Below, piece by piece: positions 52,131-60,980 of a stretch of 64,000 nucleotides of DNA; positions within the stretch are counted from its first letter, which is position 1, and every line of letters begins with the position of its first letter. The stretch spans positions 60,978-124,977 of the forward strand of contig JAWLCE010000007.1 in assembly GCA_041687335.1 (NCBI GenBank). Direction: 5' to 3'. Under the pieces are notes generated by a model. The model made no database searches and was not told where the DNA came from. It saw only the letters and a list, made by a program, of their open reading frames with translations. This DNA comes from JAJFUE01 sp041687335 (GTDB taxonomy: Bacteria; Sumerlaeota; Sumerlaeia; MVZB01). Position numbers and translations under genes: made by a program.

Positions 52131-53981
52131 TCAGACCGCCGCGAAGTCCATGTCCAGCGCCAGCCCATGCTCGATGCAGTGCTGGCGGATGACGGCCAGA
52201 AAAATTTCGCCGTATTGGCCCGCCTTGCGCTCACCGATGCCGCTGACCGCCAGCAGGTTCTCGCGGTCCGAGGGCCGCCGCCGCGCCAGCTCCCGCAGCG
52301 TTGCGTCGCCGAAAATCACGTAGGCCGGCACCTTGCGTTCCTCGGCCAGTCCCTTGCGCAGTCGGCGAAGCACCTCGTAGAGCCCCTCGTCAACCCCGGC
52401 CCAGCCCTCCTCGGTCGGACGGGCGACCTTGGCCGGCACTTTCGCCTCCTCGCGCGGCGGGGCCGGCGCCAGCAGGCGCGGGGTCTCCTCGGCCCGGATC
52501 ACACGCCAGCCCGCCGGCGTCAGCGTCAGCCCCCCGCTCTCCAAATCCTTGCTCAGGCAGCCCTGCGCCGCCAACTGCTCGATCCACTCGCGCACCAGCG
52601 GGCGCGGGTGCGCCTCCAGCAGCCCAAAGGTGCTGAGCGCGTCATGCCCCGCCTCCACCACCGCCGGCTTGGGCGTTCCCGTCACCACCGCCGCCGTATG
52701 CGCAACATCATAGGCCCCACCCTGGCGCGCCACGCTGCACAGGATCTTGCGCGCCACGTCCAGCGGCTCCGCGATCGGCTCCAGCCCGCCCAGGCAGATG
52801 TCGCAAGCCGCGCAATTGGCCCGCCTCAGCGACTGGCCGAAGTATGCCACCAGCGCTTGGTGGCGGCAGCCCACCCCGTTGCAGTAGTCATACATTTCGC
52901 CCAGCTTGCCCGTCGCGATCTTGCGCGCCAGCGGGTCCTCGATGTTGCCCAGCAGGTGCTTCCAGACCCCAAAGTCCGCCCCCGACCACAGCAGCACGCA
53001 TTCCGCCTCCAGCCCATCTCGCCCCGCCCGGCCGCTCTCCTGCTGATAGTGCTCGATCGACTTGGGCATCCCCGCGTGAACCACGTAACGCACATTGGAC
53101 TTGTCGATCCCCATCCCGAACGCCACGGTCGCCACAATAATCGTCGCCTCGTCGCGGATGAACGCATCCTGGTTGCGCCGCCGCTCCTCGTCCTCCATGC
53201 CGGCATGGTAGGGCAGCGCCCGGTAGCCCGCCCCGCGCAGCTCACCGCAGAGGGTGTCCACGTCGGCCCGCCGGATGCAGTAGATGATCCCCGACTCCCC
53301 GCGGTAGCGCTCGATCACCGCGCGCACCTGTTCCAGCCGATTGCCCCGCCGCTGCACCGAGTAGACCAGGTTTGGGCGGTCGAACGAGCCCACCAGCAGC
53401 TCCGGCTCGCGCAGGCTCAGCCGCTCCGCGATATCGCGTCGCACCCTGTCGGTGGCCGTCGCGGTGAATGCATGGATCGGAACTTTGGGAAAGGTTTCCT
53501 TGAGCCGGCCCAGCTCGGCATACTCGGGCCTGAAATCATGGCCCCACATGCTGATGCAGTGCGCCTCGTCGACGGCGATCAGCGACAGGTTGACCTGGCC
53601 CAGCAGCTCGATCAGCCACTCCCCCAGCACCCGCTCGGGCGAGACATAGAGCAGCTTGAGCGTCCCCGCCCGCACGCGCCCGATCACCGCCCGCCGCTCC
53701 TCGAACGCGAGCGAGCTGTCCAGCCGCCCCGCCGACACCCCGCACTCGGCCAGCGCGTCCACCTGGTCCTTCATCAGTGAAATCAGCGGCGAGATCACCA
53801 CCGCCATCCCCGGCAGCGCCACCGCCGGCGCCTGAAAGCAGACCGACTTGCCCCCGCCCGTGGGCAGGATGACCATCGAATCGCGCCCCTGCGCGATGCA
53901 TTCCATCGCGCGCCGCTGCATCGGCAAAAAACTGTCGTAGCCCCAATACTGCTTCAATGCGCGCGCAAACTGCTCGATCAT
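52131..53981 (-). CDS. recQ: ATP-dependent DNA helicase RecQ
   Basis: A 3'-5' helicase of recombination and fork repair, 616 residues. Motifs in order are QRRAMECIAQGRDSMVILPT with GGGKSVCFQAP (Walker A), ISPLISLMKDQVDAL, VDEAHCISMWGHDFRPEY (DEAH), HAFTATAT, VATVAFGMGIDKSNVRYVVH and QQESGRAGRDGLEAECVLLW. The RecQ zinc-binding region has CRH, CAACDIC, then a winged helix and an HRDC domain (VPAYVIFGDATLRELARRRP) at the C-terminus. The start is the ATG at 53981 with GGGGAG just before. A direct repeat pair and the glnA terminator lie past its stop. Confidence 0.95.
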   Translation of the reverse strand: MIEQFARALKQYWGYDSFLPMQRRAMECIAQGRDSMVILPTGGGKSVCFQAPAVALPGMAVVISPLISLMKDQVDALAECGVSAGRLDSSLAFEERRAVIGRVRAGTLKLLYVSPERVLGEWLIELLGQVNLSLIAVDEAHCISMWGHDFRPEYAELGRLKETFPKVPIHAFTATATDRVRRDIAERLSLREPELLVGSFDRPNLVYSVQRRGNRLEQVRAVIERYRGESGIIYCIRRADVDTLCGELRGAGYRALPYHAGMEDEERRRNQDAFIRDEATIIVATVAFGMGIDKSNVRYVVHAGMPKSIEHYQQESGRAGRDGLEAECVLLWSGADFGVWKHLLGNIEDPLARKIATGKLGEMYDYCNGVGCRHQALVAYFGQSLRRANCAACDICLGGLEPIAEPLDVARKILCSVARQGGAYDVAHTAAVVTGTPKPAVVEAGHDALSTFGLLEAHPRPLVREWIEQLAAQGCLSKDLESGGLTLTPAGWRVIRAEETPRLLAPAPPREEAKVPAKVARPTEEGWAGVDEGLYEVLRRLRKGLAEERKVPAYVIFGDATLRELARRRPSDRENLLAVSGIGERKAGQYGEIFLAVIRQHCIEHGLALDMDFAAV

Positions 53982-54034
53982 CTTCTCCCCTCGCCCCTGC
54001 AAACCCACCGATGGTTCAGCACACCGCTCGTGCC

Positions 54035-54063
54035 GGTCAGGTCATCTCGACCCGACCTACCAC
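54035..54063 (+). repeat. Partial copy E of the cloverleaf-like repeat
   Basis: Only the right half is seen (GTCATCTCGACCCGACCTAC, then CAC), which matches the ending of copy D. It lies upstream of recQ and downstream of the 880-residue gene. Confidence 0.55.
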
Positions 54064-54102
54064 TTCGGAGTCCTTCCTGGAATCAAGTTGCTCCCGGCAC
54101 CG

Positions 54103-56745
54103 TCATTCCCCCGCCCGCAGCAGCGTCGAGCCCGGCGCGACCAGCTCCATCAGGCAGAGCGCCCCATAGGCCGTGTAGCGGTGGGCCCCGATCGTTGCCC
54201 CATGCGCCGCGCGCGGAAACTTCCACGCCACCTGGTTGACCGAGAAGCTCGACGTCGGCGAGCCGAATTCCCAGACCATCTTCAGCAGGGCATTGCCGAA
54301 CTCCGGCTTCCGGCCCACCCGCGATTCATAATAGAGCGGCGTCAGCCAGCGCAGCACGGCCCGCCCCTGCAGCTCGCCCAGGTCATGCTCGCGCCCCGAG
54401 AAGACCACCTTGTAGGCATCGCGTTCGATCAGCGCCCGAAACCCCTCGGCCACCTCGCGATCGGGCAGCGTGTCGTACAGCCACCAGGCCCCCTCGCTGT
54501 GAAAATGCCCCTCGGCGGTATAACCGGCGGCCAGGAAATGCCGGGCATCGCGCAGCGCTGTGTCCGTGTAGATCGGCTCCGGATCGAGCCGCGCCAGCGC
54601 CCCAAGGTAGCCCATCGTGATCGGCAGCACCCAGAACGGCCCCCGCTCCTCGCGCCGGATATCGGGCCACCGTTCCTTCGCAAAGTAGTCGCTCCCCATG
54701 AACCCCAGCCCGTAGCCGCCCGGAATGATCCCCGGTGAATCCGCCCCATGCAGCTCGCGCTGGATGGCGGCCTTCTCCTCGCTCATGTAAAAACTCTGGT
54801 GAATTTCAAAAAACCGCCGCACCGCCTCAAGGTAACGCCCGCCGCGCTCGCCGCCAATCCAGGAAGCCAGTTGCGCCAGCCCCAGCACGATCGATCCGTT
54901 GTCGGCGATGAAGATGATCCCGCGGTCCTCGCCGTAGCCCATCGGGATCATGCCATTGTCAAGCTGGCGGTCCACCATCAGGTCGAGCAGGCGGAAGACC
55001 GCCTCGTCCAGCTCGGCCGGCGTGAGCGCCGCCGCGTCCGGGTGCGCCTCCAGGTGGCGGGCCAGCGCATAAAGCGCGCGGGCGGCATAGATATCGGCAT
55101 AAAAATGATGGCTCATGCGCCCGTCGGCGTGCTGGCACTGGTTGCCCAGCATGAATCGCGCGGCCTCCCCCAGCGTGGCCATCACATCGACCCGGTCCGC
55201 CATCACGTCGCTCGCCCCGCCCTTGCTCGTCAGCTCCACCTGCCAGTCAAAGCGCTGGAACGGGAAATCCGCCGGCACCCCGCCCAGCCGCACCACCGCC
55301 GAGCCCACGCTGCGCGGCTCGACCGCCCAAGATGCCTCGCCCCGTAGCGTGCCCCCCGCCGTCGCCAGCAGTTTCCCGGCCGCCGGCTGGTCAAGCGGAT
55401 TGGCGATCTGGACGCGCAACAGGAATTCAATCTCCTTCGCGTCATGGGGATCGGTATTGGGCGTGACCGACAATATCTTCGGGCTCGCAATCGCATATCG
55501 GATTGCTGCCCGCACCGCCGGGATCAACTCGGGATGGGCGCCAAAGTCCGACTCGCCGAAGCCAAAGGCGCTCACCGAACCGCGCCCGGCCCCCGCGCCC
55601 GCCTCCAGCCGCATCTCGGCCAGCACCTCGCCCTCATCGGTCAACAGCAGCGGAATGCGGCGCAGCTCATCGTGCGCGATGATTCGGATCATTTGGGTCG
55701 CATCGACGCCACGCTCGGGGGCGGGCGGGGCGATTTCCCATACCGGCCCCTCGGGCTTGAAGGCCGCGCTTGCGACCACTCCCTGCCCGGCTCCCGCCCG
55801 CACCGTCACCCCGCCCTCGAGCTGGCGCCTGCCCCGGAAGGGATCGATGATCCAATCCGGCGACTCCAGTTTCATCCGCTCGCACTGCACCCGCCAGCCC
55901 ACCATCGCCGAGGTCGGCGCGCCCGCATGGGCCGAACCGCCCAGCTTCACGCCGGCGACCCCGAAGCTGCCCGCCTGCTCGCGCCAGAGAATCTCAAAAT
56001 TGATGCCGATCGCCAGCTCGCGCACCCGCTCCGGATCGGGCTGTGCCCCGGCGCCCTGCAGTTCCCCGTCCACGGGCAGAAAATTTCCCAGCGGTACACG
56101 ATAGAGCCGCCAGTCCGCCCCCGCATCCACAAAGCTGATCCAGCGCCGCCCATCCTCGTCGGTCAGTTGCAGGTAAAGGATATCGACGTCGCTGCCGCCG
56201 CGCGCATGAAACTCGAACTGGCTGCGATCGCCACGCCGGTGCGCGGCCAGCGGGATGTTCAGGTAGCAGACCCCGCCGCCGATGTGGCTGGTGGTATATT
56301 CGATCCCGCCGATCCCCCCCGGCAGCTCGACCGCCCGCTGCTCCGTGCGTGGCCCAGTCGGAATCCGATAGCTGAAATTTTCGCCCCGCCCATCAAAAAT
56401 CGTCACCGGGTCGAGCAGCGGCGCCTGGTAATCAAGCGCTTCCGGCGCCATTGTGACCAGGTGCCCCCCCGCCGTGACAAATGCATCGAGCCGCTGCCGT
56501 TGATGCGCCGGAAACCTCGATCCCGGAGCCAGCACCAGGGCGGCCAGATCGTCAGCCGTCAAGTCATCCAGCTCGGCCTCGCCAAGGCTCTTGGTGATCA
56601 CGTCGGGCGCCCCCAGCGCCACCGCGTAATCAGCGCTGATCCCCGGGTCCTGATGATAAACCCCCACCACGCCCGCGCCACTCGCCAGCCGCGCCGCCGC
56701 CAAAAGTATCCCCGCCATCCCCAGCATGATCATCCGATGAGCCAT
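54103..56745 (-). CDS. Large secreted protein with a C-terminal helical-barrel-like domain
   Basis: 880 residues. The signal peptide is MAHRMIMLGMAGILLAAARL, cleaved near ASGA-GV. Residues 25-110 look like a glutamine-amidotransferase-like or ThuA-like fold (VVGVYHQDPGISADYAVALG, LVLAPGSRFPAHQRQRLDAF). Residues 120-420 are beta-rich, and SVGSAVVRLGGVP ends an Ig-like region near 520. The last 340 residues are helix-rich, with repeated aromatic pairs (HHFYADIYAARALYALARHL, GIIFIADNGSIVLGLAQLAS) as in (alpha/alpha)6 glycoside hydrolases or lyases. No catalytic residues were assigned. GGAGGA supports 56745; a longer frame begins at 56805. Its function is unknown but likely in polysaccharide handling. 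Confidence 0.6.
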   Translation of the reverse strand: MAHRMIMLGMAGILLAAARLASGAGVVGVYHQDPGISADYAVALGAPDVITKSLGEAELDDLTADDLAALVLAPGSRFPAHQRQRLDAFVTAGGHLVTMAPEALDYQAPLLDPVTIFDGRGENFSYRIPTGPRTEQRAVELPGGIGGIEYTTSHIGGGVCYLNIPLAAHRRGDRSQFEFHARGGSDVDILYLQLTDEDGRRWISFVDAGADWRLYRVPLGNFLPVDGELQGAGAQPDPERVRELAIGINFEILWREQAGSFGVAGVKLGGSAHAGAPTSAMVGWRVQCERMKLESPDWIIDPFRGRRQLEGGVTVRAGAGQGVVASAAFKPEGPVWEIAPPAPERGVDATQMIRIIAHDELRRIPLLLTDEGEVLAEMRLEAGAGAGRGSVSAFGFGESDFGAHPELIPAVRAAIRYAIASPKILSVTPNTDPHDAKEIEFLLRVQIANPLDQPAAGKLLATAGGTLRGEASWAVEPRSVGSAVVRLGGVPADFPFQRFDWQVELTSKGGASDVMADRVDVMATLGEAARFMLGNQCQHADGRMSHHFYADIYAARALYALARHLEAHPDAAALTPAELDEAVFRLLDLMVDRQLDNGMIPMGYGEDRGIIFIADNGSIVLGLAQLASWIGGERGGRYLEAVRRFFEIHQSFYMSEEKAAIQRELHGADSPGIIPGGYGLGFMGSDYFAKERWPDIRREERGPFWVLPITMGYLGALARLDPEPIYTDTALRDARHFLAAGYTAEGHFHSEGAWWLYDTLPDREVAEGFRALIERDAYKVVFSGREHDLGELQGRAVLRWLTPLYYESRVGRKPEFGNALLKMVWEFGSPTSSFSVNQVAWKFPRAAHGATIGAHRYTAYGALCLMELVAPGSTLLRAGE

Positions 56746-56922
56746 CGCGATCCATCCTCCCGCAACATGAGCGTCCATCGCAGCCGCCCATCCTGACCCG
56801 CCCACCCGGGCCTGTCAACCGCTTCCTGCCACCCCACCTGCCCGAGCAAAACCTTGGTCCGCGGCCCCCGGCCATGCTCAAATGAAGTCAGCCGTCAAAC
56901 ATTCATAGAGAGGCGAGGCACC

Positions 56923-57336
56923 ATGAGCGACTTCGATCCTCGCGATCCCGCCGGTCGCCCCAATCCCGAGCCGACCCGCAGCGCCATGACCAACGAGCGC
57001 GAGTGGCTGATCGCCCTGCACCTGTCCCCGCTGCTCATCTGGCTGATCCCCGTGGTCGGCAACCTGCTCGGCCCGCTGGTGGTCTGGCTGATCCACAAGG
57101 ATCGCTCCAGTAACATCGACCTTCATGGCAAGGAAGTGCTCAATTTCCAGTTGCTGATGTCGATCATTCTGGCAATCTTCCTGATCCTTAGCTTAACAGT
57201 GATCCTGATGGTCCTCACCGTCCCGCTCGGTTTTGCCATCTACATCTTCATCTCGGTGATGGCCGTCCTCGGCTCCAGGGATGCCGCGGATGGAAAACTG
57301 CGCCGCTATCCATTCAATCTGCGCCTGATCAAATAG
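56923..57336 (+). CDS. DUF4870 membrane protein
   Basis: 137 residues. A charged N-terminus with proline precedes REWLIALHLSPLLIWLIPVV, GNLLGPLVVWLIHKDRSSNI, DLHGKEVLNFQLLMSIILAI and FLILSLTVILMVLTVPLGFA, four hydrophobic spans with the EVLNFQL motif of DUF4870. Function is unknown; such proteins are small inner-membrane proteins. GAGGCGAGG supports 56923 over a frame from 56854. A copy of a CTCTGCG repeat lies about 120 bases past its stop. Confidence 0.82.
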   Translation: MSDFDPRDPAGRPNPEPTRSAMTNEREWLIALHLSPLLIWLIPVVGNLLGPLVVWLIHKDRSSNIDLHGKEVLNFQLLMSIILAIFLILSLTVILMVLTVPLGFAIYIFISVMAVLGSRDAADGKLRRYPFNLRLIK

Positions 57337-57455
57337 GATTTACGCTCGCTTTTGAAATAGGAGGACAGTGCGTGAGGTTCCGCCGAAAATTGGCAGGAAA
57401 TCAATCGACGCAATCCTGCCCCGGCACGTTTGTTCCGCGTCCGAGCCTGATCACC

Positions 57456-57505
57456 TTTGCGCTTCCTCTGCGTCCTCCGCGCCTCAGCGGTTCAATTCAA
57501 TTTTA
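57456..57505 (+). repeat. CTCTGCG...GCGGTTCAATTC dispersed repeat, copy 2
   Basis: TTTGCGCTTCCTCTGCGTCC followed by TCCGCGCCTCAGCGGTTCAA. The same motif is found at 60104-60146 and, on the other strand, near 17291. It lies between DUF4870 and the TPP riboswitch. Confidence 0.7.
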
Positions 57506-57585
57506 TTCCGGCCGTCAGCCAGACGCGCATCCGCCGCTCCCGCCGCTTGCCAACGGCCGGGCGATCCTCTAAACTATGCTCCTTG

Positions 57586-57667
57586 AAGCTGGGGGTGCTC
57601 CGCCGCGACGCGGGGCTGAGAGAGTCCCTTGGAACCTGATCCGGGTAATGCCGGCGCAGGGAAGCTT
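57586..57667 (+). ncRNA. TPP riboswitch (thi box) before thiC
   Basis: P1 is AAGCT (57586-57590) with AGCTT (57663-57667). The conserved CTGAGA is at 57616-57621, and the sensor stretch ACCTGATCCGGGTAATGCCG, then GCGCAGGGAA, is at 57634-57663. From family knowledge it binds thiamine pyrophosphate and turns thiC off. An in-frame ATG at 57629 lies inside it and is not the start of thiC. Confidence 0.97.
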
Positions 57668-57742
57668 GCTCCGATCGCTCTCTCCGTCGTGCCGCAGGCG
57701 CCCTCCCCGCCGAATGATCCATTCGCCAGAGGAGCCCTTGCC

Positions 57743-59626
57743 ATGCGTCCCGACGCCGCCGATACCCAGACCAGCCGCCCCGCGCCCATCACGCTGGAGA
57801 TCAAACCCTTCCCCGGCTCGACCAAGATTTTTGTCGCCGGCAGCCGCCCCGACCTGCGCGTCCCGATGCGCCAGATCGCCCTCTCGCCCACGCGCCTCGG
57901 CGATGAACTGCGCGCCAACCCGCCACTCGCCGTCTATGATTCCTCCGGCCCCTGGACCGACCCCGACGCCGCCCCCGACGCCCGCCGCGGCCTCGCCCCG
58001 ATCCGCGCCGCCTGGATCGATGAGCGCGCCGACACCGAGCATCTTTCCGGACCCTCGACCGGATGGGCCCGTGCCCGCGCCGCCGATCCCGAGCGCGCCG
58101 CCCAGCGCTTCCCCTCCCCTTGCCCGCCGCGCCGCGCGCGCGCGGGGGCGTGTGTCACCCAGATGCACTACGCCCGCCAGGGCATCGTGACCCCCGAAAT
58201 GGAGTATGTCGCGATCCGCGAAAATGAGAACCGCGAGGCGCTGCTGGCCGCGCTCGAGCCCGACCATCCGATGCTTTGCCGCCAGCCGGGCCAGCCGCAG
58301 GGCGCCGCGCTGCCCGATCTCGTCACCCCCGAGTTTGTCCGCGCCGAGGTGGCGCGCGGCCGCGCCATCATCCCCGCCAACATCAACCACCCCGAACTGG
58401 AGCCGATGATCATCGGCCGCAACTTCCTCACCAAGATCAACGCCAACATCGGCAACTCCGCCGTCTCCAGCTCGATCGCCGACGAAATCGAGAAGATGGT
58501 CTGGGCCGTGCGCTGGGGCGCCGACACGCTGATGGACCTCTCCACCGCCGATCCGATCCACGAGACGCGCGCCTGGATCCTGCGCAACTGCCCGGTCCCC
58601 GTCGGCACGGTGCCCATTTACGAGGCGCTGGAGCGCTGCGGCGGCCGCCCCGAGGACCTCTCCTGGGAGCTCTTCCGCGATGTGCTCATCGAGCACGCCG
58701 AGTCCGGCGTCGATTACGTCACCATCCACGCCGCCCTGCTGCTGCGCATGGTTCCGCTGACCGCGCGCCGCCTGACCGGCATCGTCAGCCGCGGCGGCTC
58801 GATCATGGCCCGCTGGTGCCTGGCCCACCACGCCGAGAACTTCCTCTTCACGCACTGGGACGAGATCTGCGAAATCTGCGCCGCCTACGACGTCAGCTTC
58901 TCCATCGGCGACGGCCTGCGCCCCGGCTCCATCGCCGACGCCAACGACGAGGCTCAGTTCGCCGAGCTCAAGGCGCAGGCCGGTCTCACCCGCCGCGCCT
59001 GGGAATTCGGCGTGCAGGTCATGAACGAGGGACCCGGCCACGTGCCGCTGCAGATGATCCACGAAAACATGACCCGCCAGTTGGACTGGTGCTCCGAGGC
59101 CCCGTTCTACACGCTCGGCCCGCTGGTCACCGACATCGCCGCCGGCTACGACCATCTCGCCTCGGCGATCGGCGCGGCCACCATCGGCTGGCACGGCACC
59201 GCCCTGCTCTGCTACGTCACCCCCAAGGAGCACCTCGGCCTGCCCGACAAGCACGACGTGCGCGCCGGCATCGTCGCCTATAAGATCGCCGCCCACGCCG
59301 CCGACCTCGCCAAGGGCCATCCCGGCGCCCAGCTGCGCGACAATGCCATCAGCCTCGCCCGCTTCGAATTCCGCTGGAGCGACCAGTTCGCCCTCGCGCT
59401 CGACCCCGATCTCGCCCGGGAATTCCACGACGCCACCCTGCCGGCCGAGGGCGCCCGCCAGGCGCACTTCTGCAGCATGTGCGGCCCCAAGTTCTGCAGC
59501 ATGGAGATCACCCAGCAGTTGCGCGAATACGCCCGCCAGAAGGGGCTTGAAACCACCGAGGCGATCGAGGCGGGCCTCCGGGAAAAGGCCGCCCTGTTCC
59601 AGCGGTCGGGCTCGGGCAGCGACTGA
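57743..59626 (+). CDS. thiC: Phosphomethylpyrimidine synthase ThiC
   Basis: A radical-SAM enzyme that turns aminoimidazole ribotide into hydroxymethylpyrimidine phosphate for thiamine. 627 residues. The N-terminal extension includes PFPGSTKIFVAGSRPDLRVP. CVTQMHYARQGIVTPEMEYV is the family signature, RSKPNxGNS-like AKINANIGNSAVSS and MNEGPGHVPLQMIHENM lie in the barrel, and the C-terminal iron-sulfur motif CSMCGPKFC (CxxCxxxxC) binds the 4Fe-4S cluster. AGAGGAG 8 bases before the ATG at 57743 decides the start. Regulated by the TPP riboswitch upstream. Its stop is separated by one base from the convergent membrane protein gene. Confidence 0.97.
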   Translation: MRPDAADTQTSRPAPITLEIKPFPGSTKIFVAGSRPDLRVPMRQIALSPTRLGDELRANPPLAVYDSSGPWTDPDAAPDARRGLAPIRAAWIDERADTEHLSGPSTGWARARAADPERAAQRFPSPCPPRRARAGACVTQMHYARQGIVTPEMEYVAIRENENREALLAALEPDHPMLCRQPGQPQGAALPDLVTPEFVRAEVARGRAIIPANINHPELEPMIIGRNFLTKINANIGNSAVSSSIADEIEKMVWAVRWGADTLMDLSTADPIHETRAWILRNCPVPVGTVPIYEALERCGGRPEDLSWELFRDVLIEHAESGVDYVTIHAALLLRMVPLTARRLTGIVSRGGSIMARWCLAHHAENFLFTHWDEICEICAAYDVSFSIGDGLRPGSIADANDEAQFAELKAQAGLTRRAWEFGVQVMNEGPGHVPLQMIHENMTRQLDWCSEAPFYTLGPLVTDIAAGYDHLASAIGAATIGWHGTALLCYVTPKEHLGLPDKHDVRAGIVAYKIAAHAADLAKGHPGAQLRDNAISLARFEFRWSDQFALALDPDLAREFHDATLPAEGARQAHFCSMCGPKFCSMEITQQLREYARQKGLETTEAIEAGLREKAALFQRSGSGSD

Positions 59627-59627
59627 G

Positions 59628-60086
59628 CTACCGCCGCACGCGTCGGCGGAAATCTTCGATCCAGCCGACGATCGCGCCGGTATGGGCCGCCAGGCAGATC
59701 GCCGACAACCCGATCGCCGCCACCCCCTGCCAGAGGGGCGCCCCGACCAGCACGGCAACCAACCCATATATCCCGATTGACTCATAAAAGGAGTCCGTCA
59801 CGATCACGCGCATCTGGAGCTTGTCCAGATACCTGGCCGGCGGATCATCCCGCCCCGGCTGCATGAGCGGGCTCACCCGCGGCCACACCAGCGCCAGCAT
59901 GATCGACCCCATCGACATGGCCGCGAGCACGACCAGCGACAGCATCGGATTGAACCGCCCCGTGTTGAACTGCTCCAAGTCGAGCACGAACAGCAGCAAC
60001 AAGTAGATCGCCAGCGCGCCAACCAAGGCGAAGTGAATGATCCAGATCACACGGATGCGCGTCGCAAACGGCTGACCCTCGCTCAT
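59628..60086 (-). CDS. Four-span membrane protein
   Basis: 152 residues with spans at VIWIIHFALVGALAIYLLLL, MLSLVVLAAMSMGSIMLALV, IGIYGLVAVLVGAPLWQGVA and GLSAICLAAHTGAIVGWIED. The central loop is charged. No family is recognised. It lies tail to tail with thiC, one base apart. A repeat sits between it and the glycosyltransferase, which is transcribed in the same direction. Confidence 0.65.
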   Translation of the reverse strand: MSEGQPFATRIRVIWIIHFALVGALAIYLLLLFVLDLEQFNTGRFNPMLSLVVLAAMSMGSIMLALVWPRVSPLMQPGRDDPPARYLDKLQMRVIVTDSFYESIGIYGLVAVLVGAPLWQGVAAIGLSAICLAAHTGAIVGWIEDFRRRVRR

Positions 60087-60103
60087 GCCATTCCCTCCAA
60101 CCT

Positions 60104-60146
60104 GATTTTTTCTCTGCGCCCTCTGCGCCTCTGCGGTTCAATTCGC
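60104..60146 (+). repeat. CTCTGCG...GCGGTTCAATTC dispersed repeat, copy 3, reaching into the GT2 stop
   Basis: TGATTTTTTCTCTGCGCCCT, then CTGCGCCTCTGCGGTTCAAT. Its end supplies the TGA and the last codons of the glycosyltransferase gene on the minus strand, so that C-terminus is probably recent. Confidence 0.75.
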
Positions 60147-60980
60147 ATTCATCCGCCGCCGCGCCACGCGATTCCAGCGCGCCGGCACCAGCGTCGGGAA
60201 CTTTTCCCCGCGCGCCCGCCGCCATGCGATCGCCCCGATCTGGCGCACGGTCAGCCACTTCATGCGCAGCCAGTCCGCCGTGTTCCAGTCGGGCCGCCCC
60301 AGGAAGCGCTCGCGCAGCTTGCGGTCGTCGGTCATCCAGCGGTCCAGCCCCGTGCTGGTCTTGGTCAAGGGATGATGCCGATAGGCCGCCAGCAGGCGCG
60401 GCAGGTGACGCACCCGCCCATGCTCGGCCACCTTCAGGAAAAACTCCCAGTCAAATGAGAACCACAACTCCCGCCCCAGCCCGCCGGCCGCCTCCCACGC
60501 GCGCCGCCGCCAGAAGCAGGCCTGCTGCGGCACGATGCAGACCCGGCGCAGGTCCTCCCAGTTATACTCCGGCAGCACATCGACCACCAGCGGCCGGTCG
60601 CCCGGGTCGACATAAACCGCATCGCCATACAGCATGTCGAGCGCCGGGTCGGCGGCGAAGGCCTCCCCCACCGCCCGCAGCGCGCCGGGCAGGTAATAGT
60701 CGTCGCTGTTGATGAACGCCATCACCTCGCCCTCGATCCGCGAAAAGCCGCGGTTGACGGCGTCGGCGTGCCCCTTGTCCGGCGCGCTCTCCCACCCCGC
60801 CAGCCGCGCCTCGTGCCGGGCAATGATTTCCAGGCTGCCGTCGGTCGAGCCGCCGTCCTGAATCCAATACCGCAGCCCAGGGTATTCCTGCTCCAGCACG
60901 CCGGTGATGGTGCGCTCCAGAAAGCGCGCCTGGTTGAGGCTGGGGGTGACAATCGCCATCGAGGGCAGCAGCATGATCAT
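60138..60980 (-). CDS. Family 2 glycosyltransferase
   Basis: 280 residues. The GT-A N-terminus is MAIVTPSLNQARFLERTITG, with YWIQDGGSTDGSLEII as the nucleotide-sugar region and VMAFINSDDYYLPGALRAVG carrying the metal-binding SDD. FSFDWEFFLKVAEHGRV follows. It would add a sugar to a glycolipid or polysaccharide at the membrane. The start at 60980 has AGGCGA; an ATG 6 bases later is equal in quality. The frame runs back to 61160 through repeats, which is rejected. The last codons come from the dispersed repeat at 60104. Confidence 0.85.
   Translation of the reverse strand: MIMLLPSMAIVTPSLNQARFLERTITGVLEQEYPGLRYWIQDGGSTDGSLEIIARHEARLAGWESAPDKGHADAVNRGFSRIEGEVMAFINSDDYYLPGALRAVGEAFAADPALDMLYGDAVYVDPGDRPLVVDVLPEYNWEDLRRVCIVPQQACFWRRRAWEAAGGLGRELWFSFDWEFFLKVAEHGRVRHLPRLLAAYRHHPLTKTSTGLDRWMTDDRKLRERFLGRPDWNTADWLRMKWLTVRQIGAIAWRRARGEKFPTLVPARWNRVARRRMNAN

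Noticed and set aside
57569..59785. 738-residue open frame antisense to thiC
   Set aside because: Covers the riboswitch and thiC in reverse; alanine/glycine/valine-rich shadow.
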